Both the position numbers and the translations under genes were made by a program. Below, one piece after another: positions 63,016 through 64,000 of a stretch of 64,000 bases of DNA. Origin of the DNA: Streptomyces sp. R41 (GTDB taxonomy: Bacteria; Actinomycetota; Actinomycetes; Streptomycetales; Streptomycetaceae); assembly GCF_041053055.1 (NCBI RefSeq), contig NZ_CP163443.1, positions 4,881,001 through 4,945,000 on the forward strand, written 5' to 3'. Each line of letters begins with the position of its first letter. Positions within the stretch are counted from its first letter, which is position 1. The notes below the pieces were generated by a model. That model did not search any database. It was not told where the DNA came from and saw only the letters and a list, made by a program, of their open reading frames with translations.

Positions 63016-63498
63016 TCAGGACGCGAGAACCTCGTCGAGCAGGGCCTCGGCCTTGTCCTCGTTCGTGTTCTCCGCGAGGGCGAGCTCGCTCACCAGGATC
63101 TGGCGGGCCTTGGCGAGCATGCGCTTCTCACCGGCGGAGAGTCCACGCTCACGCTCACGACGCCACAGGTCACGCACGACTTCCGCGACCTTGATGACAT
63201 CGCCGGAGGCGAGCTTCTCCAGATTTGCCTTGTAACGACGCGACCAGTTTGTGGGCTCCTCGGCGTACGGCGCGCGCAGCACCTCGAAGACCCGGTCCAG
63301 CCCGTCCTGACCGACCACATCACGCACGCCGACGAACTCCGCATTGTCCGCTGGCACACGCACCGTCAGGTCGCCCTGGGCGACCTTCAGCACCAAGTAG
63401 GTCTTGTCCACGCCTTTGATCTGGCGAGTTTCGATGGCCTCGATCAGCGCGGCCCCGTGATGGGGATAGACCACGGTGTCGCCAACCTTGAACGTCAT
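63016..63498 (-). CDS. carD: CarD-family transcriptional regulator
   Basis: A 160-residue RNA-polymerase-binding protein that stabilises promoter open complexes. The N-terminal Tudor-like RNAP-interaction domain is [25 protein letters not shown], with [28 protein letters not shown]. The C-terminal helical DNA-binding domain includes [44 protein letters not shown]. On the minus strand TTCAGA and TACCCT with 17-bp spacing (about 63560-63530) may be its promoter. Confidence 0.95.
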   Translation of the reverse strand: MTFKVGDTVVYPHHGAALIEAIETRQIKGVDKTYLVLKVAQGDLTVRVPADNAEFVGVRDVVGQDGLDRVFEVLRAPYAEEPTNWSRRYKANLEKLASGDVIKVAEVVRDLWRRERERGLSAGEKRMLAKARQILVSELALAENTNEDKAEALLDEVLAS

Positions 63499-64000
63499 GT
63501 GACAGGTACCCCTTCCGTGGCTATCCAGGGTAACACGGATACGGCGTCTTCTGAATGGCGTTTTCGCAGGTCAGGGCATATCTCGGGGCTTGACAACCGC
63601 AACAGGAACGTGCTGCGAGGGGTGAGCGGAGGACGGTATTCGCAGGTCGGAGCGGCTGTCCAGGCGAAGTGAAACGCGCACGTTACAGACAACGGAAGCC
63701 GCTGACCAGGGTCCGAACGTACCGGTTTGTCCGGCTCCAAGAGCGCGACTTCCGCTACTCCGTTCGGTGAGCGGAGTCGAGTACGAGACGAATCCGGAAT
63801 TGATCAAGACAGCCGATGATCGACCGATGATCCGCCGGCGTTCTTCGAGTGATCTCCCGGTGATCGATTTTCTGGACCGCCCCGCATTCCTTGCGAGCCC
63901 TTACGACTCCTAACGGGAAAATCCGCAAGCCGATGTCGGAGGAACTTATGTGAATGGCGGACCGGTACGTCGCCAAAGTAGTCGATGAAGCGGCCGTGAA
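63499..64000. other. region upstream of carD, no gene recognised
   Basis: About 500 bp. The part near carD should hold its promoter. CTCCG-TTCGGTGAG-CGGAG (about 63760-63779) is a small hairpin. No ORF with convincing bias is seen before the window end. Confidence 0.4.

Noticed and set aside
63571..63976. Two short minus-strand open frames upstream of carD
   Set aside because: Poor codon bias, no Shine-Dalgarno and no family resemblance; more likely promoter DNA.

Overview
The window is high-GC actinobacterial chromosome, most probably Streptomyces. Signs of this are the strong third-position GC bias, many GTG starts and leaderless genes, a CIRCE-controlled groEL, DasR-type and SoxR-type operators, a composite diguanylate cyclase of the CdgB type, and a gene order that from memory follows the S. 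coelicolor SCO4232-SCO4307 neighbourhood read in reverse. It is core chromosome with one accessory island at about 44.0-53.7 kb.

1-24 kb is mostly sugar and cell-wall metabolism plus housekeeping. A MurNAc unit (RpiR-type regulator, murQ, a PTS EIIBC permease and a small unknown gene) is followed by an MFS pump and an Old Yellow Enzyme. Next come groEL, cspA and a thrC-moaD operon on the minus strand. After these lie gpgS, otsA and otsB for compatible solutes and trehalose, with a secreted beta-helix gene between otsA and otsB that a short repeat has broken. An orphan sugar-binding lipoprotein diverges from nagK-nagA across two DasR-like sites, and then come a PfkB kinase and a membrane-anchored carbohydrate-binding protein.

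23.5-44 kb carries cdgB with a BldD-like box, a flavin reductase, an ECF41-type sigma factor, arfB, terD, a GNAT-Nudix fusion, a lipoprotein M1 peptidase with a tandem-repeat array on each side, a pentapeptide-repeat protein, an FAD protein, a SoxR-box quinone reductase with a DHA2 pump, a large secreted beta-propeller, a DadA-like oxidoreductase, a rhomboid-like protein, a kinase-fold protein and a GNAT.

44-53.7 kb is the accessory island. It begins with decayed TnsA-like and IS110-like transposase genes and ends against the 3' end of tRNA-Thr(TGT). Between them lie about nine small secreted-protein genes in at least three paralogous families, several remnants, and a stand-alone condensation-domain protein. 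All three intact family-A genes have the inverted repeat CGATCTG-N3-CAGATCG 25-27 nt before the start codon; family-B genes share a different conserved leader. This is the best candidate for an undescribed system.

53.7-64 kb returns to core: msiK (shared sugar-ABC ATPase), a nucleotidyltransferase, a DoxX-family protein carrying an in-frame copy of a short repeat, rlmB, cysS, ispF, ispD and carD, with a 28-bp perfect palindrome between ispD and carD.
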